In this document: piece after piece, positions 7,599-15,125 of the stretch
How the letters are laid out: every line of letters begins with the position of its first letter
How positions within the stretch are numbered: the stretch's first letter is position 1
From: a virus
IMG/VR virus record: IMGVR_UViG_3300020159_000747
Coordinates: 1-56,449 of that record
Length of the DNA stretch: 56,449 nucleotides
Reading direction: 5' to 3' (one strand)
Position numbers and translations under genes: made by a program
The notes under the pieces: model-generated
Database searches by the model: none
What the model was told of the DNA's origin: nothing
What the model saw: only the letters and a program-made list of their open reading frames with translations

Positions 7599-7765
7599 TA
7601 AGTGCAGATGTGCTAGAGGATATTAAAGACCAAGCCTCACAAATTATGTATTTCGAGGCTTCAATGCCTAATATAGACAATGCAACAAATATGCTAGTGG
7701 AGAGATTATCCGCTATTTATATGGCAGGATACGACGACGCTAACACCGACGCTGGTGATAAATAA
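7595..7765 (+). CDS. Hypothetical small protein (56 aa)
   Basis: ATG at 7595 overlapping the preceding TGA, ending TAA at 7763-7765, which in turn overlaps the next ATG (TAATG). Helical, Met- and Asp-rich (begins MISADVLEDIKDQASQIMYF). Preceded by GGAAGGAGAGG. Unknown function. Confidence 0.55.
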   Translation: MISADVLEDIKDQASQIMYFEASMPNIDNATNMLVERLSAIYMAGYDDANTDAGDK

Positions 7766-7887
7766 TGGAGAGAGTGTGTTGTTGGGAGTTACCCGAAAGT
7801 AACTCCCATGTCTATGATAGTTACTGCACCTGCTGTAGCGGAGAGTGCGATACCTGCTCTACCCCTATACCTTATGTAGTCCTTTAA
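7765..7887 (+). CDS. Cysteine-rich mini-protein (40 aa)
   Basis: ATG at 7765 (TAATG overlap), TAA at 7885-7887. Contains 7 Cys in 40 residues, including CCW, YCTCCSGECDTC. The spacing suggests metal binding or disulfides. An internal DNA hairpin GGGAGTTAC / GTAACTCCC with loop CCGAAA spans 7784-7807. Not recognised; coding status rests on tight coupling with the gene before it. Confidence 0.5.
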   Translation: MERVCCWELPESNSHVYDSYCTCCSGECDTCSTPIPYVVL

Positions 7888-7907
7888 TATAGAAAAGAGA
7901 TAATCAA

Positions 7908-8075
7908 ATGAGAGATAACGCTGGACAAGAAATACTTTACACCCAAGAAAATGCACCTACGCTGAGTGGCGGCGGTGGTGGCGGTTGTGGTTGCGGAAAC
8001 TGTGCGTGTGGAGAGAAAGATAAAGGATTAAATATAGAAAAGAAGTCTGTTACTGAAATGGACGGCGTATCGTGA
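7908..8075 (+). CDS. Gly/Cys-rich mini-protein (55 aa)
   Basis: ATG at 7908, TGA at 8073-8075. A polar N-terminal half leads to a core GGGGGGCGCGNCACGEK and a charged tail. Four Cys in eight positions (C-x-C-x2-C-x-C) could bind a metal. The leader-plus-core look is also reminiscent of modified-peptide precursors, but no modification enzyme is nearby. Its stop overlaps the next GTG (GTGA). Confidence 0.5.
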   Translation: MRDNAGQEILYTQENAPTLSGGGGGGCGCGNCACGEKDKGLNIEKKSVTEMDGVS

Positions 8076-8215
8076 GGTGCGCCAGATGTTTTTTAGAGTT
8101 CGATAAGGGAGAGATGTTATTTCCTGATGATGTATATAATGAAGAAGCAGGAGAGATTGGCTTAGCGTTCTGTGTATTATGCGCTATACCGCAAGGTAGC
8201 CCCGATAAAGTATAA
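8072..8215 (+). CDS. Zinc-ribbon mini-protein (47 aa)
   Basis: GTG at 8072 overlapping the previous TGA. CARC near the N-terminus and CVLC near residues 34-37 form a CxxC...CxxC ribbon. Such small ribbons are common in phage early regions as host-protein or nucleic-acid binders. No specific family recognised. Confidence 0.55.
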   Translation: MRCARCFLEFDKGEMLFPDDVYNEEAGEIGLAFCVLCAIPQGSPDKV

Positions 8216-8229
8216 AAAAGGAGAGAGAA

Positions 8230-8337
8230 ATGTCGCAGTGTAATTGGTGCGGAGATAATTACGAGAGTAGCCTATGGACTACTCACCTATGTATTGAACC
8301 AAAGGAGAGAGATGCAGACTTTCCTACCGCTATCTAA
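8230..8337 (+). CDS. Zinc-finger-like mini-protein (35 aa)
   Basis: ATG at 8230 after AAGGAGAGAG; TAA at 8335-8337. Contains CNWC and, 13 residues further, HLC, giving a C2HC-type finger. It overlaps the start of the downstream glycosylase-like gene by 26 bases. Confidence 0.5.
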   Translation: MSQCNWCGDNYESSLWTTHLCIEPKERDADFPTAI

Positions 8338-8725
8338 TTTTAGAGAGAGTGCTAGGGTGCTGGACATGCGCCGATTAGGTAAGCAAAGAGTTGAGGCTTA
8401 CCAAATTATGAGAGTTCTTAACGGAGAGAGTAAGGGTGGCGGTTGGCGTAACCACCCTGCCGTTCTCATGTGGAGAGATTACGAACCTGCCCTTTACGAG
8501 TATGGGCGCATAGTTTGTGTTGAGTGGCGAGAGAGAGGTTACAAGGACACCCTACTAGACAAGTTCCCTGTTGAGCCTGTAGTCTATCCTTCATGGCTAG
8601 GCGACCCCGACTTTCATAGGTCGCACCAAGCGAACCTAGTTAGGAAGTTTGCAGAGCATTATCGGCAATACTTCCCTGATGTAGATGAAACCTTGCCATA
8701 CCATTGGCCTATTACTAAGGAGTAA
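8312..8725 (+). CDS. MSMEG_6728-like / pyrimidine-dimer glycosylase-related protein (137 aa)
   Basis: I chose ATG 8312 because AAAGGAGAGAG lies just upstream and the protein then begins MQTFLPL, as family members do; a TTG 18 bases earlier is open too. Characteristic segments are RLGKQRVEAYQI, GWRNHPAVLMWRDYE and a HRSHQANLV motif near residues 105-115. Related proteins are grouped with the T4 endonuclease V (pyrimidine dimer DNA glycosylase) fold, so a DNA-repair role against UV damage is plausible. The reaction is not proven for this subfamily. Confidence 0.85.
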   Translation: MQTFLPLSNFRESARVLDMRRLGKQRVEAYQIMRVLNGESKGGGWRNHPAVLMWRDYEPALYEYGRIVCVEWRERGYKDTLLDKFPVEPVVYPSWLGDPDFHRSHQANLVRKFAEHYRQYFPDVDETLPYHWPITKE

Positions 8726-8728
8726 CAA

Positions 8729-9016
8729 GTGGGTAAAAAAGTAAATGTAGTATTTGACGCAACACTAAAGAAGAACCCTGAAAAAGGTGGCGCATGGTTA
8801 GCCCGCGTTACTACTTATGATGAGGGTATCGACGAAGGTAATGTAATTGTAACAACCGCATGGTCTAACGCGAGCGCAGGTAAGCGTTGGATTAAAGAGA
8901 TGGTTATCAAGATGACCACACGCAAGTCTGTAAAAATGGGCCCAGGAGCTACGCTTGACGCGAAGGGAAAACCGACAGAGTTTGCAGGCCAAGTTATATT
9001 TAAGAGAGAGATTTAA
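8729..9016 (+). CDS. Hypothetical basic protein (95 aa)
   Basis: GTG start 3 bases after the previous stop; AAGGAGT lies about 6 bases upstream. Beta-rich N-terminal half followed by a basic helix (SAGKRWIKEMVIKMTTRKSV). No motif I can name. Confidence 0.65.
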   Translation: MGKKVNVVFDATLKKNPEKGGAWLARVTTYDEGIDEGNVIVTTAWSNASAGKRWIKEMVIKMTTRKSVKMGPGATLDAKGKPTEFAGQVIFKREI

Positions 9017-9023
9017 TATTTAA

Positions 9024-9149
9024 ATGTCTACTTTTAACTATTCTTTTGACCCTATTGTCCCTAACGGCGATTGGAACATATCTTCACCAGTTGAAGAGAG
9101 TGAAGAAGAGTTTGAAGAGTTTGAGGTAGGTGACGACGATGAAGATTAA
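9024..9149 (+). CDS. Acidic mini-protein (41 aa)
   Basis: ATG at 9024, TAA at 9147-9149. The C-terminal half is nearly all Glu/Asp/Phe (EESEEEFEEFEVGDDDED). Strongly acidic tails of this kind occur in phage DNA mimics and protein baits, but the function is unknown. No clear Shine-Dalgarno, so coding is likely but not certain. Confidence 0.45.
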   Translation: MSTFNYSFDPIVPNGDWNISSPVEESEEEFEEFEVGDDDED

Positions 9150-9291
9150 TGTAAGTAACTACGAAGTTCTAATAGAGTTACATAAGAGACGCAGGAATAC
9201 AGAAATGGTGTCCTGCTATCACTGCGGTAGGTCTTTCTTAATTGTTAAAAACAATAAGAGAGTCTATAATTACTGCAATAGTTGTGGTTAG
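9139..9291 (+). CDS. Zinc-ribbon mini-protein (50 aa)
   Basis: ATG at 9139 inside the preceding gene, TAG at 9289-9291. A basic N-terminal helix (ELHKRRRN) is followed by CYHC and a terminal CNSC. This resembles a small nucleic-acid-binding zinc ribbon. It is the last + strand gene before the convergent terminator. Confidence 0.6.
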   Translation: MKINVSNYEVLIELHKRRRNTEMVSCYHCGRSFLIVKNNKRVYNYCNSCG

Positions 9292-9326
9292 GATTTAATA
9301 GCGCTGGGTGTTCCTCATCTCCGCCC

Positions 9327-9360
9327 TTAATTATGGCTTCCGTCCCTTCGCCATAATTAA
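9327..9360. repeat. Hairpin TTAATTATGGC / GCCATAATTAA
   Basis: Perfect 11-bp inverted repeat with a 12-base pyrimidine-rich loop, in the convergent gap between the + and - transcription units. It may assist termination or protect mRNA 3' ends. Confidence 0.7.
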
Positions 9361-9377
9361 CGCTATAGCATAAAGAA

Positions 9378-9415
9378 AGCCCCCCTAGTTCGGGTCTAGG
9401 GGGGCTCTCTACTTT
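9378..9415. terminator. Bidirectional terminator at convergent junction
   Basis: Perfect 11-bp stem AGCCCCCCTAG / CTAGGGGGGCT (9378-9388, 9396-9406), loop TTCGGGT. On the - strand it is followed by TTTCTTTAT; on the + strand by CTCTCTACTTTATAT. It ends both the left + arm and the long - strand set. Confidence 0.9.
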
Positions 9416-9421
9416 ATATAT

Positions 9422-11458
9422 TTAATTATCTTTTATAGGCACTTCGCAGAAGTCTGTTGAGCAATATTTTTCACCGATTGCATCCGCTGCCATTCCTGCA
9501 TAGACATCAGTAAAGTCAATAGGCAATAACTTCATAGTAGATTTGTCGTATTCTTCTTTAGTTATCTGCGTGTATGGCATTTGTGGGTAAGTCTCGTTCC
9601 CCATAGGTAGGAAGGAAACGGTTTTGAGTTGCCCATCAAACATATGTAGCACTGTTCCTACGGCGTCTTTTTCAGTATTTGCGTTAAAGGATACTGTAAC
9701 GCTAACGCTGTTGTCTGACCAATAACGCTGTGCCATCGCCGCGAGAGACATCTTCTCGTAGATAGAAACATCCTTTTCCGACCTTTTTGCAGAGGACTTA
9801 ATAGGGAAAAACACCACGCTAGTAGTCTTAGGAGATTCCGAAGCTTTTTCTACTTTATAACCTGACGCCTTAAAGAGAGGAAGCATAGGGTCATCGTTTC
9901 CAAAGCGGATTGCACGAAGGAAATACTCACCACCAGGAGTCCAATGCACCCCAGGAGATTCACCAGCAAGGATAGATACTGTTCCTGATGGTTTAACTGT
10001 CGTAGTCTTAATAGATTCGCGGATACCTAACCATTCGGAGTATGTGCGGTCGTAGTTTTGGATGACTGCGTATCCCTCGTCCATCCACACACGAAGAGTT
10101 GGTAGCCCTACGCGGTCTGCAAAGTTGGCTACACCAGACATAGAAGTTCCGATGCGACGATTGCGCTGCATGATTGCGTTAGTTTCTTCCCAGTGGGTAG
10201 GTAGCAATGTGACGGTCTTCGCGTAAAGGTAAGCAAACTTCAATGTGCGCTTGTAATCTTCTATAGAGTCGTGGCGGTTGAGGTAAGTTTCAACCAGAGT
10301 GCAACACTCAAATGATTCCAAAGACTGTTCAGCGCATGGATTGTAACCAGCGGCTCGATGGTCTTTATTATTGATTGGGTCAATAAGACGACCATACTGA
10401 CGAGTAACATCCATCCAGATAACACCAGGCTCACCGTTCAGGGCAATACCCTCAACAATGTGTTCTAAATTAGAACCGACTGATACCTCAACGGAGTTGT
10501 TAGACATCCAGGCCCAACCAGGAGCTGAGCTGTCGTATGAGTTGCGCTCTGGGAACTTGGCAGGGTTCTTTAAATTTAAAAAGGTTTGGTCATCTAATCT
10601 ACCCATGAGTAGCTCGGCTGAGCGGCGGACGTTGCCAGAGACAACACACACTCCGATTAAATTACCTAAATCGGCAATATCTACCCTTGTTAATTTAGAA
10701 TTGGCTCTTTTCTTGTTAAAGACAGAGCGGACGTGATTGTGCAGCTTCTCCAGCGGCTCGTGGCCCGCGGCCGTGCCTCCGAAAGTCTTGATGGGAACAC
10801 CTGCTGGACGGATTAGGGAATAATCAAATACATACACAGGCTGTTCTGGTTTTAAGTAGGAGTTTATGAGCATGCTGACTGACTCAACCCAGCCCTCACG
10901 GGTATCTGGAATCTGGATGGTTACTTCTGGCAACTTAGGCTCGTAGATTGTGAAGTCCTTGTCCGCACCCTTGTCGTCAAAGCCAACACCTACGCCCAAC
11001 ATTGATGCTTCCATTAGAAAAGCAAACGGCTTAGCGGGGTCTAATTTAGACATGCTAGAAGTAGAGACAAAAGCACAGTTCTGCAGTGCTGCTGAGTTCT
11101 TGAGCTCATTGACAAGCGGGGTGCCCATAACCCACAGACCTCGGCCTGGTGGAGTCCACTTTAAATTAAACAAACGGTCAAAGGCTTCCTTAGCCGAAGC
11201 CTGGGCCCTGGAGTCATTCCAGGGTAAACGCTGAGACTTGCAGTGGTCTTTCTGGATGGAATACATGCCCTCAATTACGCGTTGGCAAACATCGGTCCAA
11301 GTTTCCTTTTCCCCATTTTCTTTTAATCGGGAGTAGGTTCTTAAAAAGGTAATTTCGCCAACTGAGTTACCAGCGGCATCTTGGTATCCCCAAGGCACTT
11401 TCTTTTCGCGGTAGTCCTTTAAAAAATCTTCTGCTAGGCGAAAAGTTAATGCCATCAT
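9422..11458 (-). CDS. nrdJ: Adenosylcobalamin-dependent ribonucleotide reductase, class II (678 aa)
   Basis: Monomeric class II enzyme reducing ribonucleoside (tri)phosphates with B12. Visible hallmarks are LQNCAF with Cys128, NPCAE near residue 371 (radical-site region), KPSGTVSILAGESPGVHW, and a C-terminal redox pair CSTDFC (Cys666/Cys671), as in Lactobacillus RTPR. Length fits the family (about 700). The ATG follows GAGGAGACT, a strong Shine-Dalgarno. It is the last gene of the - strand cluster, with its own palindrome-containing leader (11459-11568). It supplies dNTPs under both aerobic and anaerobic conditions if the host provides cobalamin. Confidence 0.95.
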   Translation of the reverse strand: MMALTFRLAEDFLKDYREKKVPWGYQDAAGNSVGEITFLRTYSRLKENGEKETWTDVCQRVIEGMYSIQKDHCKSQRLPWNDSRAQASAKEAFDRLFNLKWTPPGRGLWVMGTPLVNELKNSAALQNCAFVSTSSMSKLDPAKPFAFLMEASMLGVGVGFDDKGADKDFTIYEPKLPEVTIQIPDTREGWVESVSMLINSYLKPEQPVYVFDYSLIRPAGVPIKTFGGTAAGHEPLEKLHNHVRSVFNKKRANSKLTRVDIADLGNLIGVCVVSGNVRRSAELLMGRLDDQTFLNLKNPAKFPERNSYDSSAPGWAWMSNNSVEVSVGSNLEHIVEGIALNGEPGVIWMDVTRQYGRLIDPINNKDHRAAGYNPCAEQSLESFECCTLVETYLNRHDSIEDYKRTLKFAYLYAKTVTLLPTHWEETNAIMQRNRRIGTSMSGVANFADRVGLPTLRVWMDEGYAVIQNYDRTYSEWLGIRESIKTTTVKPSGTVSILAGESPGVHWTPGGEYFLRAIRFGNDDPMLPLFKASGYKVEKASESPKTTSVVFFPIKSSAKRSEKDVSIYEKMSLAAMAQRYWSDNSVSVTVSFNANTEKDAVGTVLHMFDGQLKTVSFLPMGNETYPQMPYTQITKEEYDKSTMKLLPIDFTDVYAGMAADAIGEKYCSTDFCEVPIKDN

Positions 11459-11479
11459 AGTCTCCTCTTGTTTAATTGA

Positions 11480-11510
11480 ACGTATAGTTTATACGTGCGT
11501 TACATCTGTT
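11480..11510 (-). promoter_or_regulatory. Candidate nrdJ promoter with operator palindrome
   Basis: On the - strand TTCCAA and TATAAA are separated by 17 bases, and the -10 lies inside a perfect 17-base palindrome ACGTATA-GTT-TATACGT (11480-11496). The ATG is 22 bases further on. A palindrome over a -10 suggests repressor control of nrdJ. Confidence 0.45.
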
Positions 11511-11519
11511 TTGGAACTA

Positions 11520-11534
11520 ACCCTGTTCCAGGGT
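11520..11534. repeat. Short hairpin ACCCTG-TTC-CAGGGT
   Basis: A 6-bp perfect stem in the gap between the DpdA-like gene and nrdJ. No T-run follows on the - strand, so at best it is a weak terminator or processing hairpin. Confidence 0.45.
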
Positions 11535-11568
11535 GTTGCTAAGGTCTCTTATATGATAATAGGAAATC

Positions 11569-13035
11569 CTATTCTTCTATAGCGCCCTTGATTATTTCTG
11601 TGGTTTGGGCTTCGTTGAACCCGCCATTTGGTAACTCTTTTAGGGCTTGAGCCTTGTCTCCGAAGATAGAACTTAGCACACCAGCAGAGCCTTGTCGCTC
11701 TACAGTCATGCGAATAAACTCACGTGAGTCGTCCAACTCTTTGGTAGTTTTAATCAATTTAAATAGGCGGTCAATTTCCTGAGAAACGTTAGGGTCAGCG
11801 TATCCGCCGTTCATTTCTTCAGCAAAACGCATAAAAGCAACGCGTTGTCCCTGCATTTCTATAATTGCATTAATCAAACTCTTAAGTTGGTCTTTAGTCT
11901 TTACTTCTATTGGTAACTTAAAAGCACATACAGATTGAGGCTTGAAAGCGGGGCAGTTAGTGGCTACAAAACAAGTGTCGCATGCACGAAGTGAGGTCTG
12001 TTGGGAGTTGATTGAGGTGACATCTTTGATAGTCCCATCCTCATCAATTTCGGTCTTTGTATTAAATCCGAAGACTGGAAGATTGCCCATTTCAGCAGGG
12101 TTTCGCGGCTCAAGTTTCCGCATATCTACCCCCCTATTATCATATACGGCAGGAGCACTTTCCCCACTTTGCTCCACTTCACTCCCCTCACTGTTATCAT
12201 ATAACATTGGGTCTTCTGGATTACCGTTCATCTTGTTCATCCTTACTTCAAACTGTTCGTATGACCACACGGCTAACTTAGCAACTTCTTGTGGGTCGTC
12301 CTCAAGAATCTTATCTATATCCAAGCCAGCCTTTTCATAGGTCGCCTTGTATCTAGCACGTGCTTGGTCTTTCATTTTCTTTGGGTAGCGGACAAGCCTA
12401 GTGCCATCCCAAATAATAGTCTCACCATGCATCATTGGTGATAGCCACGATAAGGTGCTTGCGGAGTCAAATGGGACTTGACGCAGGTTATCTGGCTTGG
12501 CGCATCCTAACGCATGCCAGCGTGTCCCCTGACGCTTGCTATGGATACGAGTAGCGCTTGCCAACTGGGTCTCTGTCTCGATGGCGTCGCCTGGAATAGC
12601 AATATCTAGGTAATACTCAACTAGGTTCTTTAGGCCTTCGTAACCTGTCTGTGGCTGCCATACAGGCACGAACTTAGCAGGTGGGACCTCTGACCACACA
12701 TCCTTGCGTTGTTGGTCTATGAACTCAGGGTCAATGCCGTAGCCGTTAATCTCATAAAAGGTGGTAAGCCTGTCCATATTTACAGCCACGAAATGCTCGT
12801 AACCAGCTGCAAACTCTTCTAGCTCAGCTGGGCCCAGCTTCAGCGTCTTGGGCAGGCCAGGGGATACATAAATATAGAAATCTTTATTAAAGTAGTTTTC
12901 TAATAGATACTCTTTGGTCTTTGGCAGGCCACGTTGCACCAGGCGGTAGTAGCTCACTCCCACATGGTTGGCTGTGGTTTCCTCAAGTATTACTCTATTT
13001 GAAGGAACCTCAGCACCTAAGTAAATAATCTTCAT
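11569..13035 (-). CDS. tRNA-guanine transglycosylase / DpdA-like TIM-barrel protein (488 aa)
   Basis: The middle of the protein has the layout of the TGT superfamily: RWHALGCAK (residues 172-180) followed by VPFDSASTLSWL (187-198), comparable to the HGLG...FxSxDSxSW region of DpdA-like phage proteins. A VNMDRL segment near 85-90 could provide an upstream substrate-binding Asp. A second Cys-rich zone near residues 350-375 (CDTCF, NCPAF) may bind metal. DpdA enzymes exchange guanine for 7-deazaguanines in DNA. No preQ0 synthesis gene is in the window, so substrate and activity are open. The assignment is from pattern only. Confidence 0.5.
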   Translation of the reverse strand: MKIIYLGAEVPSNRVILEETTANHVGVSYYRLVQRGLPKTKEYLLENYFNKDFYIYVSPGLPKTLKLGPAELEEFAAGYEHFVAVNMDRLTTFYEINGYGIDPEFIDQQRKDVWSEVPPAKFVPVWQPQTGYEGLKNLVEYYLDIAIPGDAIETETQLASATRIHSKRQGTRWHALGCAKPDNLRQVPFDSASTLSWLSPMMHGETIIWDGTRLVRYPKKMKDQARARYKATYEKAGLDIDKILEDDPQEVAKLAVWSYEQFEVRMNKMNGNPEDPMLYDNSEGSEVEQSGESAPAVYDNRGVDMRKLEPRNPAEMGNLPVFGFNTKTEIDEDGTIKDVTSINSQQTSLRACDTCFVATNCPAFKPQSVCAFKLPIEVKTKDQLKSLINAIIEMQGQRVAFMRFAEEMNGGYADPNVSQEIDRLFKLIKTTKELDDSREFIRMTVERQGSAGVLSSIFGDKAQALKELPNGGFNEAQTTEIIKGAIEE

Positions 13036-13142
13036 TCACGGCCCCAGGTATGGCCACACTTGGAACATAACCAGGCTTTATCTCCAACATATTCCAGAGT
13101 TTTGGAATCGCATCCTTGTGGACACTTTGGTGTGTCTGTCAT
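13032..13142 (-). CDS. Zinc-ribbon mini-protein (36 aa)
   Basis: Starts at 13142 overlapping the previous stop, and its TGA overlaps the next ATG (ATGA at both ends). Begins MTDTPKCPQGCDSKTLEYVG and carries CSKCGHTW, forming a Cx3C...CxxC ribbon. Function unknown, probably a nucleic-acid or protein-binding ribbon. Confidence 0.65.
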   Translation of the reverse strand: MTDTPKCPQGCDSKTLEYVGDKAWLCSKCGHTWGRE

Positions 13143-13600
13143 ATCCGTGGGTCCTCCTTATACGCGGCGTTCTGTGAGTCTATCTCTTCTACAATCTTTT
13201 TCCAAGACTTGACACCCTTTCGGCTATCAGGCCTGAACTCTTCCCTAATGTAGGTAGGAGCCATAAATACTAGGGTAGTAATACCAACAGACAATAACTT
13301 AACAGTCAAGTCGGGGTCGGAAGTAATAACCAACTCCACTGGACCTTGGCTTTTAATCCACTCTACCAGTCTAAAGTCTGGGTCATCACCAAGTGCGGGG
13401 ACGTTGGATTTATCTACAACATCATCGATATTATTAATGCGTTGCTGACGAAGCCAGTGGTCTCCTTTTGTGACGTCATCACAAAGGATTAAAACACGGT
13501 TTTTTTCTTTAAGTGTTCTATATAAAGACATGCCGTCTTGAATAGGGCCACCAAGCCTAGTGTCTTTTAATACCCCGTCTAGAAAAACTAATATTGCCAC
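13139..13600 (-). CDS. HAD-like phage protein with degenerate motif I (153 aa)
   Basis: Begins MAILVFLDGVLKDT, which looks like a HAD motif I (DxDGV) whose nucleophilic first Asp is replaced by Phe. An ILCDD segment follows near residue 40, and a VITSDPDLTVKLLSVGI region near 92-107 resembles the HAD core. It is probably a non-catalytic or divergent HAD-fold protein. Coupled to the zinc-ribbon gene downstream. Confidence 0.5.
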   Translation of the reverse strand: MAILVFLDGVLKDTRLGGPIQDGMSLYRTLKEKNRVLILCDDVTKGDHWLRQQRINNIDDVVDKSNVPALGDDPDFRLVEWIKSQGPVELVITSDPDLTVKLLSVGITTLVFMAPTYIREEFRPDSRKGVKSWKKIVEEIDSQNAAYKEDPRI

Positions 13601-13612
13601 GTATATACCCTA

Positions 13613-14545
13613 TCAGTTGTAGTGTGTAGCTGCTCTCCGTATTAGAGTGCTAGTTGTTGGTAGTTCCATGCCGTATGTCTGTGCTTCAAATTCTTGTTTT
13701 GTTTTCTTAGAAATTTCTTTTAGTTCTTTTAGTGCTTGTACAACTCCGCTTGCTTTTCCTGACTGCCAGCGATAATTATATACATCACCGTAACCTTGTC
13801 CACTAGGGCTAAATGCGTGTTTTCTACCCTGGTGAATATCTTCAAACAACGCAGCTCCCTGGTCTACAGCTAACTTTAGTGCAGCTTCAGCATTGCGTCT
13901 AGCAACATCTGTAGAAGCAGAACCTATATTAGATAAAGCCTCTGAATACCTAGATAAAATATCTACAGCTAGGGACTTATCTTGAGCTACGCGTCGGTCC
14001 CAGATTTTATTGTTAGGCACAGCTCTAACTTCAGGCTGCACAGTCCAGTCATCAGTTGTCAGTGAGTAAGCTGCGTATGGCTTTATAGTACGGATATCGG
14101 ACTGAACATTAACATAGAATGTCAATTCAAATATATCCAGAAAGTTTCCAGTGTTAGGGTGCAATTCCTTATTAAAATCCTCATTAAACATCTGGGAAAT
14201 CTCGCGGTCGCTCAACCCTTTGTACTTTGGATTAGCTTGACGGAATGACAAGTAGTTGACGCCAATCAAACAATCAAGGTCTGCTGGCTTTCTTGCTGCT
14301 GACCATTGGTATGACACGGCTGAGCCAGCTAACCAAACATGGATATAGGATTCTGGGTTACTGTAGCGAGCGCGTAAATGCTCAAGAAGGATTCTATAAA
14401 TTAAAGAACGGATATGGGGAACAATCTTCCCATTTCTAAACAGACGAGGGTCCAACCCAGCACCTGGGGTGCTGAAGTAGGAAGTCTCGGAGGGCTCTAT
14501 GGTGACTGGCTTAGCCTGCTTCACCAGCTCGTCATAGAAGTTCAT
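13613..14545 (-). CDS. Nucleotidyltransferase-fold protein (310 aa)
   Basis: WLAGSAVSYQW (Gly74-Ser75) followed 14 residues later by DLDCLI (Asp89, Asp91) is the GS...DxD signature of the pol-beta/MNT nucleotidyltransferase superfamily, with a later acidic FELTFYVNV stretch as candidate third carboxylate. Substrate unknown: it could modify a tRNA, protein or small molecule. The C-terminal ~120 residues are helical. 12 bases separate it from the HAD-like gene downstream. Confidence 0.75.
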   Translation of the reverse strand: MNFYDELVKQAKPVTIEPSETSYFSTPGAGLDPRLFRNGKIVPHIRSLIYRILLEHLRARYSNPESYIHVWLAGSAVSYQWSAARKPADLDCLIGVNYLSFRQANPKYKGLSDREISQMFNEDFNKELHPNTGNFLDIFELTFYVNVQSDIRTIKPYAAYSLTTDDWTVQPEVRAVPNNKIWDRRVAQDKSLAVDILSRYSEALSNIGSASTDVARRNAEAALKLAVDQGAALFEDIHQGRKHAFSPSGQGYGDVYNYRWQSGKASGVVQALKELKEISKKTKQEFEAQTYGMELPTTSTLIRRAATHYN

Positions 14546-14552
14546 CTAGGTA

Positions 14553-14777
14553 TTATAGTTCTTTTTCTTTTTTCTCTTTGTGCATAACGTCGGTTTCGAA
14601 CTCAAATTTACGGTGCTTCTCTGGGGTATCGGTCTTAACTGGGTTCATATAGCCACACTGTTGATGCGCGGAAACAAACTGCTGGGCCCACATAATCACT
14701 AGGGACTCATTTGCAACTTCTTGCACATCTGCTTGGAACGACGCCATGCAATTGCATGACATTTCTATGAACGCCAT
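14553..14777 (-). CDS. Hypothetical small protein (74 aa)
   Basis: Contains an N-terminal CNC and a single later Cys, and ends in a highly charged HKEKKEKEL. AGGGGTG precedes the ATG by 6 bases. Not recognised; 7 bases upstream of the nucleotidyltransferase. Confidence 0.6.
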   Translation of the reverse strand: MAFIEMSCNCMASFQADVQEVANESLVIMWAQQFVSAHQQCGYMNPVKTDTPEKHRKFEFETDVMHKEKKEKEL

Positions 14778-14798
14778 AGGAACACCCCTTAACTGTAC

Positions 14799-15125
14799 TT
14801 ACAGTATATCGCGCTCCTGCAGTGCTTGTTTGATTGAACTAGCAACGGAATCATCACTATCTTCTACAATAGGCTTCAAAAGGGCCATAACTTGGTAAGC
14901 AATAGCGCTTTGCATCATGCTGTCCACAATGTCCTGACACCCATGCTTGATGTCGTCAACTGTAGCCTCACGTTCAACTGTAATAGTGGTTGATAAATCC
15001 GCTGTAGCGTACCAATCGTTATTACCTTGTTTAATAATAATAAATGCTGTTTGTGCGTCAGGTTCTGCAGGGGTATTTTCTGCGATAGTTTCAATAACCT
15101 GTGCATCTTCAATGTTTTCTGTCAT
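14799..15125 (-). CDS. Hypothetical acidic protein (108 aa)
   Basis: Acidic N-terminus, then NDWYATADLSTTITVE and a helical C-terminal half. Shares the WYAxxDL segment with the + strand protein at 7179-7598, so it is a possible distant paralogue. Start overlaps the preceding stop (ATGA). Confidence 0.6.
   Translation of the reverse strand: MTENIEDAQVIETIAENTPAEPDAQTAFIIIKQGNNDWYATADLSTTITVEREATVDDIKHGCQDIVDSMMQSAIAYQVMALLKPIVEDSDDSVASSIKQALQERDIL

Noticed and set aside
8294-8311. TTG start for the glycosylase-like gene
   Set aside because: ATG at 8312 has an AAAGGAGAG Shine-Dalgarno and gives the family's usual MQTFLPL start.
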